A DNA stretch of 64,000 nucleotides from Rotaria socialis. Taxonomy: Eukaryota; Rotifera; Eurotatoria; Philodinida; Philodinidae. The translations under genes were made by a program, and so were the position numbers. Shown piece by piece: positions 33,546-46,398 of the stretch. The DNA is taken from NCBI GenBank assembly GCA_905331475.1, contig CAJNYU010003035.1, positions 132,554-196,553 of the forward strand, written 5' to 3'. The notes under the pieces were generated by a model, which ran no database searches, was not told where the DNA came from, and saw nothing but the letters and a program-made list of their open reading frames with translations. Numbering within the stretch: position 1 is the stretch's first letter; the number at the start of each line of letters is the position of its first letter.

Positions 33546-36500
33546 ATGACAAGGATGTTTGTTGCTACTACTACTATTATCACGATGAGCATGTTCATAA
33601 TTGTAGTAAACTCGAATCCATCGCCAATATTCATTGTGAGTAACAGCTTCATGCAGGATACTATTCAAATAATATTGAATATTTTTGATACATTTCGAAG
33701 AGTCCTCCAAAGACAAACAATAAAGTCGAAGAAACACGTAAGTTTCAATTCGAGCTATCTTTGCTTGGTTTACCTAGCTTCAGACTTCTTCGAGAAGAAT
33801 GAATTCATTGTGAGAAAATTCTATCGCATGAATATTCTCTTGCGATGAGTCTACAAATTCCATTGTATAATTTTTAACTTTAACTCAACCGTTTGATTTG
33901 ATAATAATTTTTGCTTTTCATATTTTTAAGCGGGTGCATTCGAAGGTGATATAATTCTTCCGCCACAATCCCTACTGGTAAGTTAGCGAAAAGCAATCCT
34001 GATTAATAATATTCTTATTTTTCTCTTGCGATTCTATCTAGCGTGGATTGACAAGAATTGGCTCTAGTGTACAGTGGCCAGATGGAATTGTTCCCTACGA
34101 GATCATGCCAGGATATCGTATGTATCTTTTATAATTCGACAAAAGATATTTAATTTCTGTATTCTGGATTAACATGAGACAAAAATTATTCTAAAATATT
34201 GTTAATATCTCATGAGTCTAACTATTGATACTTTTCCAAAATTTTTTGGACGCCAGCAACTATTTATCTATGTAGAAATATTGAGTTTTTCTCTTGCAGA
34301 GGCGGAACAAGAGGCGATCATTATTGGTGCAATGAGAAAAATAGAAAGTTTGACAGCTATCAATAATGTACGTTGTATACAATTTCGACCACGAGACGTA
34401 TCAGATCTTTATTACACAATAATTCAGGATGGAACAGGCTATTCTTCACCTGTAACGAAAGTGTTTCATGCTACATAGATATTTTAAACTCATTTGCTTG
34501 TTTTTCAGGTCGGGCGACAAACAAATGCAGGGGTGTTCATCAATGGAACTGTCACATTACAATATCCGGGTTGCATCGATGTAGGGCGCATTATGCACGA
34601 ACTGTTTCACACACTAGGTACATGATGTTAATATTGGATTCTTATGCATTTCTATATTTGAATTGATTCTAAAAGCTTCGGTCATTTTTTATATTATTCT
34701 GTTTATTTAAGAAAATATCGTGATGTTCTAACTTATGTCGAACGGACAGGACCGTTGACGGTTCTTCTATAAAGAGCTCGTATACGGCCTCTGCCGAAAG
34801 TATAGGCAATTAAATGTTCTAAAACGAACTCTGATTTTCATCAAACATGTACGTAGAATCTTGAATAGAACTTACATGGTTCGCAATTCGCACATTGCTG
34901 GTTCTGTGATCGAATCGAGTAGGTGTTGTTCCATGTTCGATTATAAATATTGCACTGAGCGCGTTATATTAGAAAGTGAGCTAAATACTCGTTGCTAAAG
35001 CAGTGTTCATGTCCAATTTTGTCACGTCTTGTTCTCGAATGTGAAACGTTTTCCGACAACCACTGAAGTTTTTATTTTAACTATTTTTGTGTAAGACGAC
35101 TGAAATATGCATTTCAAACTGTAATAATAGAAAACGTAGCCTACTTTTCATATTTAATTGGCTAAAAACAGTATTTCTCTCTGTTGCAAATAGGTTTCTA
35201 TCATGAACAATCACGGCCGGATCGTGATAACTATTTAGTTATATATCCCGACACCATACAAACAGGTAGCATTATTTGAATATAATATAAATATGACTCT
35301 TCAAAAAACGCATTCATGTTTTTATTTTCATTGATTAGGTATGTCGCATAACTTTTTAAAGTAGGACAATACAGCAGCTGATACACTAAATTCATCGTAC
35401 GATTAATCATCCATCATGCACTATGAAAGAACTGCATTCTCTAAAAATGGGTCATTCACTATTGAGCCGCTTCAACCAAACACCAAAATCGGACAACGAT
35501 ACAAACTTACTTCAACCGATATTCAGCATATTCACTTGTTTTATAATTGTACAAGCGTTGGAACCATTCTACCATCAACTACTACAGCAACCACAACAAG
35601 TAAAATATATCGGATATTTTTCCTACTTTTAGACTCATCTCTACAGATAGTTATCAACATACTGAAATATTTACTAAAGCTTGGCGACATTAATGCTAAA
35701 CCAGAGCATCAGAAATTCAAATAATTAGGAACCTAAAGTGAATCTATATCGGAATTAATTTCATCGAGAGTTTTTTAGGAGTTATTCATTACGATTATGT
35801 ATCATAACATTTGCATCCACAATCATGTACTATTCTGAACAAAAGATGTCATAGTGATCCTTTGTATCATCTTCAGAATCATTTTTAAATTCTAGCAAAA
35901 ACCTCTTGAATCTAAAACCTTAAATAGTTCATTATGACAGCTTTTGTTTTTGGAGACTATACATACTGAAAATCCATATAGCACTCATTTAAAAATGTTC
36001 CGGAGTTATTGAAAATGACCCAATAAATTTCGAACAAAAGATTTAAAAGTAGTTGGCCTTGTGCAGAAAACAATTATCTTTTAACTAAACGAGCGAATTA
36101 TAAATGAGTTTGAATTTCACGAACGACTTGTGTGAGACAAATTGGATGAAAAAGGATTCCTGAATTTTTCTATTTTTCATGAATTCTGTCTATCAAATAT
36201 AATATAGCCCCAAGAAACTCATATTTTGAATGAGAATCATAGTATTGCATTGTTTTAATACAAAACAATGGTAAGCTATGATTAAACTGAAAATTTAATT
36301 TAATTTAATTCTTCATTAATACAAACAAATAACCACTGAGAATCTCTAATTTGCATCAAAAACAATGTTTATCACTAAACATAATCGAGACTGATCACCT
36401 AATCCGTTTGCCAACCTCTGTTAAGAATCTCAATGACCAATAGTTACGCATAGTGATTTCCTACGCAAAATAGCTATTAAATTTTCTATTTTGTTGAATT

Positions 36501-37233
36501 TACAGCAATCTCATCTTCGATTAACAAGCAATACAACAGTGAATTGACAATGGGTAGTCCAACATACACACGAATGAACGGTTTCGGAACAAACTACTAC
36601 TACGAACAAATTGAAGCAACCGTAAGCATCGCTGGAGTCTATACATTCAAATGTACGAGCGTTATCGACACTTTTGCTACAATTTATGGCGGGAGCTATA
36701 ATGCATCCTCTGATCCGCTGAAACCACCAATATTAGTAGTCGACGACGAAAGCGATGACAATTGGGAATTCAGTTTTGCTATAAACTTTGGTTATCCGGG
36801 TATAATCACAGTATTGGTAACAGCATATAGTCCTGGTGTAACAGCAGCCTACACAATTGATGCATCAGGACCAAGTAATGTTAACTTTGTCCAAATAAGT
36901 AATTCTATAACACCTACAACAGCCTCCACTACAACTGATACCAGTACTAGTACCACAACCTCCACTACAACTGATACCAGTACTAGTACCACAACATTCA
37001 CTACAACTGATACCAGTACCAGCACCACAACATCCACCACAACTGATACCAGTACTAGTACCACAAAATCCACTACAACTGATACAAGTACCACAACTTC
37101 CACTACAACTGATACCGGCACCACAACTCCCACTACAACCGATACCAGCACGACAACAACTGTAGTAAATACAAATTCTTCAACTACTTCAGTGTCCACG
37201 TCAACAACGGCGGTGTCAGTCACCACTCGTTAG
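33546..37233 (+). pseudogene. Astacin metalloprotease with Thr-rich stalk, decayed
   Basis: Exons: about 33546-33737 (hydrophobic start MTRMFVATTTIITMSMFIIV, a likely signal peptide), 33931-33977, 34042-34117, 34300-34451, 34509-34617, 35194-35265, 35339-35599 and 36506-37233. The joined zinc site spans an intron and reads [19 protein letters not shown], the full astacin signature. The Met-turn is SIMHY. Astacins are secreted zinc endopeptidases. Two stops lie in frame, TAG at 35362-35364 and TAA at 35404-35406, the latter between YD and SSIMHY. The junction after exon 1 does not fit in phase. The last exon has a beta-rich domain (YYYEQIEATVSIAGVYTFKC ... GIITVLVTAYSP) and a Thr/Ser repeat of DTSTSTTTSTTT type at about 36910-37225, typical of a heavily glycosylated stalk. 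It may be a separate gene from the protease, but it lies in the expected order and strand. Confidence 0.75.
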
Positions 37234-38785
37234 TATTGATCGAATGAGAAACTTTAAAATGTTTCGTTTCAGAAAGAGTGCCTTGAGGATTGTATGCTTG
37301 TGAGTAATCTTATGAATGAGCGAAATTTATCATTTTAGAAAATTTACGGATTGCAATGTAGTTGTTGTGTTCAGTGTTTGAATCGTAGATATCGGAGTAT
37401 TTCGAATTCAATCCAATTGATGAGAACTCAGATCTGTTTTCGTGGAGACCAATAAGAGAAGAAGAAAAATAAATCAAATAAACCGTATTCTTGATTCTTG
37501 TTTAGTAGGCCGATTAAGAATCACTATCAAGCATGTATTAATAATTTGTCGAAGATGATGTCGATCATTAGGGGAATCTATTTGGTGTGTTAGTTACCCC
37601 CCGCCTGTATTATATCTTTGAAATAGTTTTACAATTCACATTATCAATGTTAGCAAGAGTTTTCTGAAATAGAATTTTAATGCATATCGATTTGTATCGT
37701 TCTATATCGCACGTTCAGCAAAGGAACATAATGCTTCTTTAGTATGTTGAAGAATCGCCATGGATGTCATGAGAATCTTCATTTATCAAGAAAGATATTT
37801 GATATTCATAGTTTTTCTGATCGTAAGAATTGACCAAAGTATGACTAGAGATTATGATGTGTTTTGATATTTTTTCAGAATAGTTTCTACGGCTCATGCA
37901 AAATATCTTTGGGAAATTTTAGAAAATTAAGTTTTATTTAACTGATATAAGAAACTCGAAAAGATTACTTTCTGTGATCTACTGATGTTAAAAAAATATT
38001 GAGAAGTCACAGATTTTCGTAAAATTAGACAACGTTTTTAGTGTCATACTACTGCAGGTATCGTTTTTAGCCAAACTTCTGAAGTACTAGAGAAAAAAAA
38101 CTATTGATCTCGGTCAGATACACACCAAAACTAGTCGATTTCGTTCAATATATTTGAATTATGAAATTTCATGTCACACTTTTCTTATTTCAATCGCTAG
38201 AAAACTAGCTCAAACATTTTCTGATTTTCATGTGAGACACCTTGATACTGATGTGAAATGTTATTTGAAATTGGGTTTGTATGTTCTCACTCAGCTTATA
38301 GTTAGAAAAATATATTGAGAGAGAAACAACTATTCTATAGTATGAAACACTTATTTATAAGTATTCTTAAGCTTTTCAATGTCAATAGTTTAATATTTTA
38401 TGAATTCACTCACTATATCAATATAATGATTTGCATATAAAAGCAATGTTCTTGATTTTTTAATGAAACTCTAGTTGAACAATCCGTCAGTATACAGCAA
38501 TTTCCTACATGTTAACGGACCGTATCATAGTGAAGTTCTGGGCTTCATATGCCAGGTAACCGACTGTATTCAGCAAAATTACGGGTAATTATATCCATCA
38601 ACTGAGGAAGGTATAAAAAATTCCCACAAAGAACTACAGTATCTGAGTTTCTGACAATGCTCCATAATAAACAGAGAAGCAACCTTTTTATTTGATTTAT
38701 CTGTTGTTAAAGCAATTAGTAGTTTTGTGTCTTTTACTGAAAGAAACATATTAAGAAAATGATTTCTCTTTCTTTTACAATAGCG
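37234..38785. other. Spacer or intron, nothing recognised
   Basis: AT-rich. No exon with acceptable splice sites was found between the Thr-rich exon and the next beta-rich exon. Confidence 0.4.
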
Positions 38786-41251
38786 GCAATAGTAAAATCG
38801 AGCTACACGTTTTCAATCACACTAACTCTACTCAGCTCAAAGTATCGTCGAATTAATGGTGCCACAAAAGAGTATTACTATATGGCCATTCCAATTATTA
38901 TTTCAAAATCGGGAAATCATACTTTCACAACCGAGAGTAATGTTGCTACATGTGGATTCTTACATAGAAACAGCTTCGATCCAGAAAATCCATCTTCGAA
39001 TTTGGTCGCGCAGGGTTGTAATAATGGTGAAAAAAGACAATACAAGTTTTCCGTTGTTCTTGAAACTAGTACTACAGTATCAAAACGAGTAAGTTTTACT
39101 GCCGTTCTGTAGTTTTCGTTTCAACTTTCTATAGGAAAACTTAATACAAGATACGAATGAAATAATTCTAAAAAATTCATTAATATTCTTCATAAGTATT
39201 TATCTAAGAAAAAAATAAGAGAAGATAATCTTATTTTGAAAATGTTACATAGTTAAAGGTAATCAATCTCTGATATAACTTCTTTTGTTAGAACACGACT
39301 AAATTAATCAGTTTAACACATCTATTGTATTTGCAAGTCATTTAATTCAGTTAAAATATTCTATAGCAACTAAGTGAGGCGTGCATTATCTAGCCTATTG
39401 TCTAGATGAACAAAAATATAGCATCAAAGATAAAATGTTGGAGCATCGAATGAATATTCAATACTGTTACTACTCTATATTTCTCTTTGAAATCATTACT
39501 TTAGGCCATCATGCCTCGTGCTAGTTCTAATTATATTTTGGTGACAACAACATAAGATCCAGGATCAACTGGCACGATTACTGTGAAAGCGTATGGACCT
39601 GTTGATCAGACAGGTAGGAATAAATCAAGTTGCTAACAAAAGAATTTTATCGCTGACACAGAGATTTTCAGTTAAAAGAAATAGCTTATTTACTTCGACT
39701 GTTTTGACAGGAATTTTGCACATATTTTCCCTTCTATATAAACGCTAACCATTCTATTCTTCTTCGATTACCAATCAGCACTTATACCTTGAAAAATTAT
39801 TTTTCATTTCATCATGAATATGTACTAGTACAAACAGCGCATACACCGAATACAGTTTAAATGTAGCACAATTCAACTAAAATGATTTATTATTTATATC
39901 CAGACAAATTTATTTGTTGAAAGAAAACCTACAAGTATACATCGAACATGATAGCGGGGCATTAAACGCGTTAGTATTATCTTATTCTACATGTTCCCTT
40001 TTCAAAAGAACAAGTTTAAATAGAAAATTTTCTATATGTCTATTCAGATTGAAATAATCTTCATAGTTGTTAAATGTTACACGAGATTTAGTGAATTCTT
40101 ACACGACGACAGATAAACTGTGAGAAAATATTATCACGCTAAAAGAAGGATAACAAACAGCTTCTTATATTGATATCTCAATCATGAAAAAGTTGTAGAG
40201 AGTTGCTGTTCAGGGAAAACATTTTTAGTAATTCGATTTTCAACTACTGTCAAAAAAACAAATCTCAGAAAATCAGATCGACTCCAAATAGTTCTCGAAA
40301 TTTTAAATGAATATGCACTACCATTTCCGCATCTGAAGAATACCAGACATATAAAAGCTTAGTATCTATTAATGTGCACTAGAAAATCAGATCTAAAATT
40401 CTACTACATCACCATGCTTGTATACTTGTTCACTTTTATATGGATTCAGTAAAAAACTTTCAAATAGATATTGAATAATTCATTGGATTTGTATGAAACC
40501 ATATTCAGATCGGAATTATTGGTATAACTACATTTTTATATAATCCATTCTTTAACTTAGACTTTTTTCTGTGTGTATATCGACGGATCACTTCTATTTT
40601 ATAGTATTATTTAAAAACAAATCTGCATCATATTGAATAACTCTGTGATATGTTTTCTACGTCTATTTAGGCGTAAGTAGTCTTTCTGATAACGGTGGTA
40701 AAATAGCAGGTATTATTGTTGGCAGTGTTGTTGGTGGACTGATTATCTTTAGTTGTTGTTGTATTCTTAATGTCCTTGGTGTGTGGTCCTTAATCTTATA
40801 TCTGAAAGGTGGACCAGTTCTCTCCAATAAGCTCTACATACGTAGCGCATTTGGTGTGTATAGTGGTACAGGAAACATAATTTTTCAGCCAGGTACATTC
40901 TCCAGTTATTATTTCAAAAATGGTTCATGGCATGGACCTCATGATTTAGTACTTGGATTCTATCCAGAAGCTAATTATATTGTACATGGTAGAGGAAGGG
41001 ATGAAATGGGTGCATTTGCGATCACCTGAATTTATTCACCAAGAACTCTTCGAATGGGCCTCGAAAAACAATATCAAATAGGCACAGGAGATGCTAGCTT
41101 AAATGTCGGCCAAACAGTTACGATTCAAGTTAAATGGAATAGAGTTACACAGAACTTTGAAGGCAAATGTTATTCAAGAAATGGAAAATGTAATGAAAAA
41201 CAAAAATACATTATTCGTGGGAAGCGTGCAGGATATAACATATATCCATAA
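38786..41251 (+). pseudogene. Membrane protein with repeat of the same beta domain, decayed
   Basis: About 38786-39090 and 39502-39614 together repeat the beta-rich domain seen at 36.6 kb (EYYYMAIPIIISKSGNHTFT ... STGTITVKAYGPV). A TAA at 39553-39555 lies inside it. About 40671-41251 encodes a transmembrane helix (IAGIIVGSVVGGLIIFSCCC) and a cytosolic domain (GVYSGTGNIIFQPGTFSSYY, IVHGRGRDEMGAFAIT), cut by a TGA at 41027-41029. The same frame goes on with LRMGLEKQYQIGTG and VTIQVKWNRVTQNFEGKCYS. It could be the 3' half of one very long gene starting with the astacin exons, or a tandem neighbour. I do not know the cytosolic domain's function. Confidence 0.55.
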
Positions 41252-42700
41252 TGACTTATACGTAGCCCATGTGCAAAATAGAAACTGTCTTTATCTATAA
41301 TCCCGAACTATTTTACTTTTTCATGTGTTTAATCATGAGCAAGATAAACAATAATATAAGTTGCATTTTGTGATGTCACATTGCTACATAATAAGTGATG
41401 AGGATGATTCATCCTCTATTTTAAGTGTAGCTGTCCGATATTGTCCTACTTAACTATTTCTTTCTGTCGTTTCTCTTATATAATTCTTCAACATTTTAAC
41501 TCGTCTTCAACAAAAAAGATTGTTCTGTTCTTTGTTTTTTTTCGTCAGTACAGTTCGCACTTTTGTTTTTTTTAAATAAAGATTCATTTATTCACCTATT
41601 TTCACTTGTCTGAGAAACAAACAAAAATAAAGATATTTAACTCACTTATATGATCATTTATGGTGAAAAAACAAAAGCTAATGAATTTATCTTTTACTTT
41701 TAAACGAGGTTGTGGACACGAGCATATAGAGGAACAGTAGTCATACGATGCTCATGCTCACTCAATATAGTCTAAGAGACATTTGATCAATTGTTTTCGA
41801 AAAACAAGATCCAAAGGCCTCACAAGCATGATCTTCTACTTTGAAAACGTTTAAAGTAATATAAACGTCACTACCAGTTCATTTCGTACTGTACACACGT
41901 ACTTGATGATCTCATGTGAAAAAATATTATTCTTGTCGCTTAGCAACCGATATGTATGCAGCTTGGAAGGTGATTTTTATTCATAAAAGTTTTGACCATA
42001 ATTAATCACATGTTATTTTTACATATTACATGAGCAGCCAGAATTTATCAGTACACCAGTAAAATATTTTCAGCTTGATTACAATAATCACATGGCTTTT
42101 CTTCTATCATCAGATATTTTTGTCACATTTCGATTCTCATGAGAAAAAGAAAGAAAGTGAACAAGAACAACAGACAGTTTGGAAATCGGCAATGTTGTTT
42201 TCCGTGTTTTCTCGTCCAAAAAGAACAATGTTATCTTGATGTTTATACAAATGTGAAAGGAACAATCACTTTGTTTACTTGAGTTTTATTTGTTATGTTG
42301 TGTTTGAGATCTATCGATCGCTGTCGTCTGTTTTTCTTTATTGATGAATCCTTACACACATATAGAGAGGTGAGGGAATACAATAGTTGTTAGAAATGAA
42401 TCAACTTATGGAGGTCGATGATGAGTATAAACTAAGTTTTTACATTATGCACTGATGACACTAAAAATCTGACTTTTCCTGATATATCAGATAGATATGT
42501 ACCAAGAAAGATCGGTGTCACAATATAATTTGTGCTAATCTCATCAGTGCTTCCGTATTTTCACAAAAACTGCACTTTCGGATCGCTAGTTCACTCATAT
42601 TAAGACTACAGCTAGCACAAGATTTAACTCAGTTGATCATGGATGTAATTCTACTTCTGCTTTTCCTGAGTACATCAAGCTTATCGTTGCTTTGGTTTAC
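41252..42700. other. AT-rich spacer, nothing recognised
   Basis: No exon, repeat arm or RNA fold could be supported here. Confidence 0.5.
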
Positions 42701-43160
42701 AAAGAATAATTAATTAGAACAGATAAATGAAAAACTCGATTTTCAACATAATGATACAGATCTGCTACGCAATATAATGAATGCACCCATCGATAAAATT
42801 GGTTATCTTAGTCATAAACTAGATAAAGCCCCCCCCCCCCCAAAAAGCCGGCCGCNAAAACATACGCGGGGGCGTGCCCAGGTAATCGGCCCTGGGCGTT
42901 TTTTTTGGGGGGGGGGGGGTAATCAAACTGATCGATGGAATATCTTGAATCGCAGCTTTATGAAATTAATTGATCTTTTCAATAACGAATCCATCAGTCT
43001 TGTCAACTCGATGAGTAACGTCCGAAAGAAAAAAATGACAAATAAATGGTCTTGTAATCAAATGAAAAACTTCGAAAATATTTCAATACTTATGGGTGTT
43101 CCTAACAAGAAAACACATAACCTCAAGATTCGAAACAATTATAAATTACAAACCCGATAA
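42701..43160 (+). other. Coding-like sequence split by a low-quality patch
   Basis: A plus frame reads EQINEKLDFQHNDTDLLRNI and NAPIDKIGYLSHKLDK. It then meets C13, a GC-rich stretch with an N at 42856, T8 and G13 (about 42829-42919), then resumes with NQTDRWNILNRSFMKLIDLF. The patch differs in base composition from all the flanking DNA and includes the only ambiguous base, so it is probably an assembly or sequencing artefact inside a small unknown gene fragment. Confidence 0.45.
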
Positions 43161-43172
43161 ATGTATATAAGA

Positions 43173-43259
43173 GGGTGTGGGTGTGGGTGCATGGGGTATG
43201 GGTGTGAGTGTGAGCCCGGATTCAAAGAAGCTATGCATCCACACCCACACCCACACCCA
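43173..43259. repeat. TGTGGG-arm hairpin 8
   Basis: The left arm is GGGTGTGGGTGTGGGTGC. The right arm is GCATCCACACCCACACCCAC. The loop is about 35-45 bases and holds extra GGGTATGGGTGTGAG units. Confidence 0.85.
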
Positions 43260-44772
43260 AACCTAAAAATCCACACACCCTTAATATTTAGGATACAATA
43301 ATCGTTTACAACACCAATTTGGTGCACATCCACAGCTGTGGTCTTTTCGTCCACTTTTTCAAAGATGAAGAAGCATCAGTAATGATGCGAACTGCACGCA
43401 TACAAAGTCGTAATTATTGTTTAAAGGCTATGCCGCTTACATATGGAAATAAACGAGCAAGAAAAACAAAAACCACTCAATTTATGGCGTTTGTTCCAGA
43501 TTGGTAGAATTACTTTGAATAAATACATAACAAACTTATCTTGCTTTGTTGGTGAATCAACAATAAAAAAGAAAGAAAGAAAAAGAAAAGAAAAATCCTG
43601 CAGTTACAAATGAAAATCACCGTGTTGATGCCAATAACGGTGATTAATTTATTTTACTTTATCTTAGAAATTTTTATGTATCTATTCATATTCAAATTGT
43701 TTTGATTGGATAGTATAGTAAATTATATTAGAAATAAATAAGTATTATTATGTAGATTTTTTTCTGATATTTCGTTGTTGTGTGTTTACTCTCTAATGTT
43801 ATTGTTTTTGTTCACAAATTTTCTTTAATTGTATTCTTTTTTTAAATATTGTCGATGCTAATTTAAGAAAATAAAATTACAGATAGTTTATTATAGAACA
43901 TCCAGCTCTTTCTAAGTAATTATTTTCTCGTTGTTTGTGAAATAAAGAAAGCCACATTCTAGCATATATTGTGAATGTAGTTGAGAAATATATTGTCGTA
44001 TTACCGGTGGAAAGTCGACAATAAAACAAAAATATAAATCATACACGCTGTTCAAATTCCGATGGAAAATGGACAAGAAAATTACCAGCAGAAAAAAAAG
44101 GTTGTCGTAATTCTTTTTGTCAAAATTCCATAGAATCATATAGAAACAAGTATCAGGATTGAAAGAGAAGCAAGAAAATCACGCGAAAACTTTTGTTCTG
44201 AGGCAAATTTGATGCGCTCACGGCTCCATCTCTTTGTGTGGAACTTCCATCCGTGCGCCCACGCGAAGGTGAAACAAAGGCTGCCGCGAGAATCACTGCA
44301 GGTTGATGTGGGAAAAGGAGCCTCATGGAGTGATCTTCTATGCGACACCGTGCCCAAAGACGAGACTAGTTTGTTTCAAACAAATTTGAAATTTGACATT
44401 GAAAAGTGAAAGATGCAACTTTAAAATTGAAAGTTGAAACTTGAAAAGAAGTTTTTCAATTGAATTCAAGTTTCAAGTTCGACACTACTGAACATTCGAC
44501 AGTTAGACAGCAGTTTTAGAATGATTTTAATTAAAAAGTGGACAAATATTTCACCAGAGCCAATTAATCCCAATGTATGCTTATCAAATATCATTCTCTC
44601 CTTCGAAGTTCGATATGAATACGATTATCAATAAATCTAATTTCGTTTTTTTTTCATTGATTTGCATTATAGAATGTTTATTCATTCATTCTACATGCTT
44701 GCTGTTGAGATGCGAGGTAATCTTGACACAAACAATTTGCATTTGTTTTATTGAATATGGAGGGTAGCCGTA
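43260..44772. other. Spacer with a possible short exon
   Basis: 43319-43507 is open on the plus strand (KDEEASVMMRTARIQSRNYC ... TTQFMAFVPDW) and looks weakly coding, without a known family. From 44200 to 44360 the sequence is unusually GC-rich. 44380-44470 is a purine-rich low-complexity run of TTGAAA words. Confidence 0.35.
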
Positions 44773-45087
44773 CACTGGGAAAAAAATAGCACCACACGGA
44801 ACCATTTTTGAAACGAATTCTAAACCCTCAAAAAGGTTTCGTAAAGGTCCAAGATAGTCTCAAAATGATTATCAAGAGTCTAGAAAACTTTTTCGAAGGT
44901 TTTGTAGAAAACCTACGAAACCTTAAAAAGGTTCAGAATTCATTTCAAAGTTCGAAACTCTTTTTAGGTTTCGTAGTGTCTCCGAAGCCATTTTTAAGTT
45001 CAGTGAGAGAATTCGAAACCTTTTACCTTTTTTTGCACTGAAGACAGAACCTTCTTGGTTTCGTGTGGTGTTTTTTTTTTGTCAGTG
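44773..45087. mobile_element. MITE with CACTG ends and GGTTTCG word array
   Basis: The left end CACTGGGAAAAAAATAGCAC continues CACACGGAACC. The right end is its inverted counterpart (GGTTTCGTGTGGTG, T10, GTCAGTG). The inside is made of AAGGTTTCG/CGAAACCTT words in both orientations. 315 bp, no coding. Confidence 0.65.
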
Positions 45088-45364
45088 CATACACAAACGT
45101 AAATCAATTGAGATTCACGTATTTACTTTGTGGCTTATTAAAAGAAAAGTTTTATTATCTTTTTCAGTTGTGCTTGTTATTGAAGCTCGGCAGAATTTCA
45201 GCATGCGCAATTTACAATTTTTTCAGAGCAAAGTATTAAGAGTCACCTCGTACCATAACTTCAGAGTAAACATGAGCATAAATAATTAAAAGTTCATTTT
45301 TTATTTTTTCTCAGTAACAGAATTTTTCTCCCTCCCTATATAAATCCATCTTTATTCGTAGTTG

Positions 45365-46398
45365 ATGCCAGAGACGACGATTGCAGCGGTAGGTATCATG
45401 TTTCTTGACAATTAGAGAACGTTACTTTTGTCTACAACAAATGAATGAAGGTTTAAATTATTTATTTTATTTTCTTATTCTTAGTAGCGTTTCAGCAACG
45501 ATATTTTACTTTGAATAGCATATAAACCATCCGTTTCTCGTTTTTCATTTCAGATAAAACGCCTTCGCTTGATCGGATTTTCCTTCAAAAACGTACCACT
45601 ATCGATATAACAGGTAAAGTTATGTGAGAAACAGTTAAATAGCAGTGCCTTAAATCTTGGGACGATTGTTTTATTAATAATCACTCGAATAAGATATAGC
45701 CACATTCGACTTCCTCAAGAGAAATTGAGACACGCATATTCCAATACATTGATGGTGATGTAACTGAGAAAAGATGATAAAACTTTGTCATTTTTTCTTT
45801 TAAAACCGAAAGAAAATAATAAATCAACCGATATAATCTACTACTCTCTCTCTCTCTCTGTCTCTTTATCAGCTTCCCTATTATATTGGTTTTAATTAAC
45901 TGCCCATTGACAAGGGCTAGTTTTCATCGCTAGAGGAAAGCAGAGATCGTTTTGTGAAAACTGGACTTAGCTACATGATGAAAGGTGGTTCCGTTTAGAG
46001 CCAGGACGAGAAAATTCAATAAATAAAGAAAAATAAAAGTTATAACTTCTGCATGTTTTCACGTACTGAAATCAATCAATTATCAGATCAATACAATATC
46101 ACTATAAAGTGGTGTGTTATTTAACTTATTTGAGAATAATGCAGCTATTAAAAACGCATTTTTTTTAAATATAGGTATCCTTGGAATAAAAGCACTATGA
46201 AGGTATCGCCATTTTATTCATCAACCACCGCGTATGTATTGCTCATATATGAATGATTATCAATATTTCTATTGTTCAGACCTGCAGCTACAGTGACTTT
46301 ACAGACAAAGTTGACTATCGTTGGAACCATCGTCATTGTTATAGCGATTTGTGCATCTGTTGTTATTCCAGTAGTTATTATTGTGGTAAAGAATTCAG
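45365..46398 (+). pseudogene. 5' exons of a TM / Thr-rich / VCBS-repeat protein
   Basis: 45365-45392 (MPETTIAAV) joins in phase to 45554-45613 (DKTPSLDRIFLQKRTTIDIT). 46280-46398 encodes VTLQTKLTIVGTIVIVIAIC and then ASVVIPVVIIVVKNS, one strong transmembrane helix. That exon ends in phase 1 and joins exactly to the Thr-rich exon at 54.9 kb (KNS|GEVTTG). A small linking exon near 46174-46193 was not resolved. The product would be a single-pass membrane protein with a short cytosolic tail. The gene continues 8.5 kb downstream, past inserted transposons. Confidence 0.5.

Noticed and set aside
36849..37226. Long Val-rich minus-strand frame
   Set aside because: It is the reverse shadow of the Thr/Ser-rich repeat; the plus strand has the splice site and a domain upstream.
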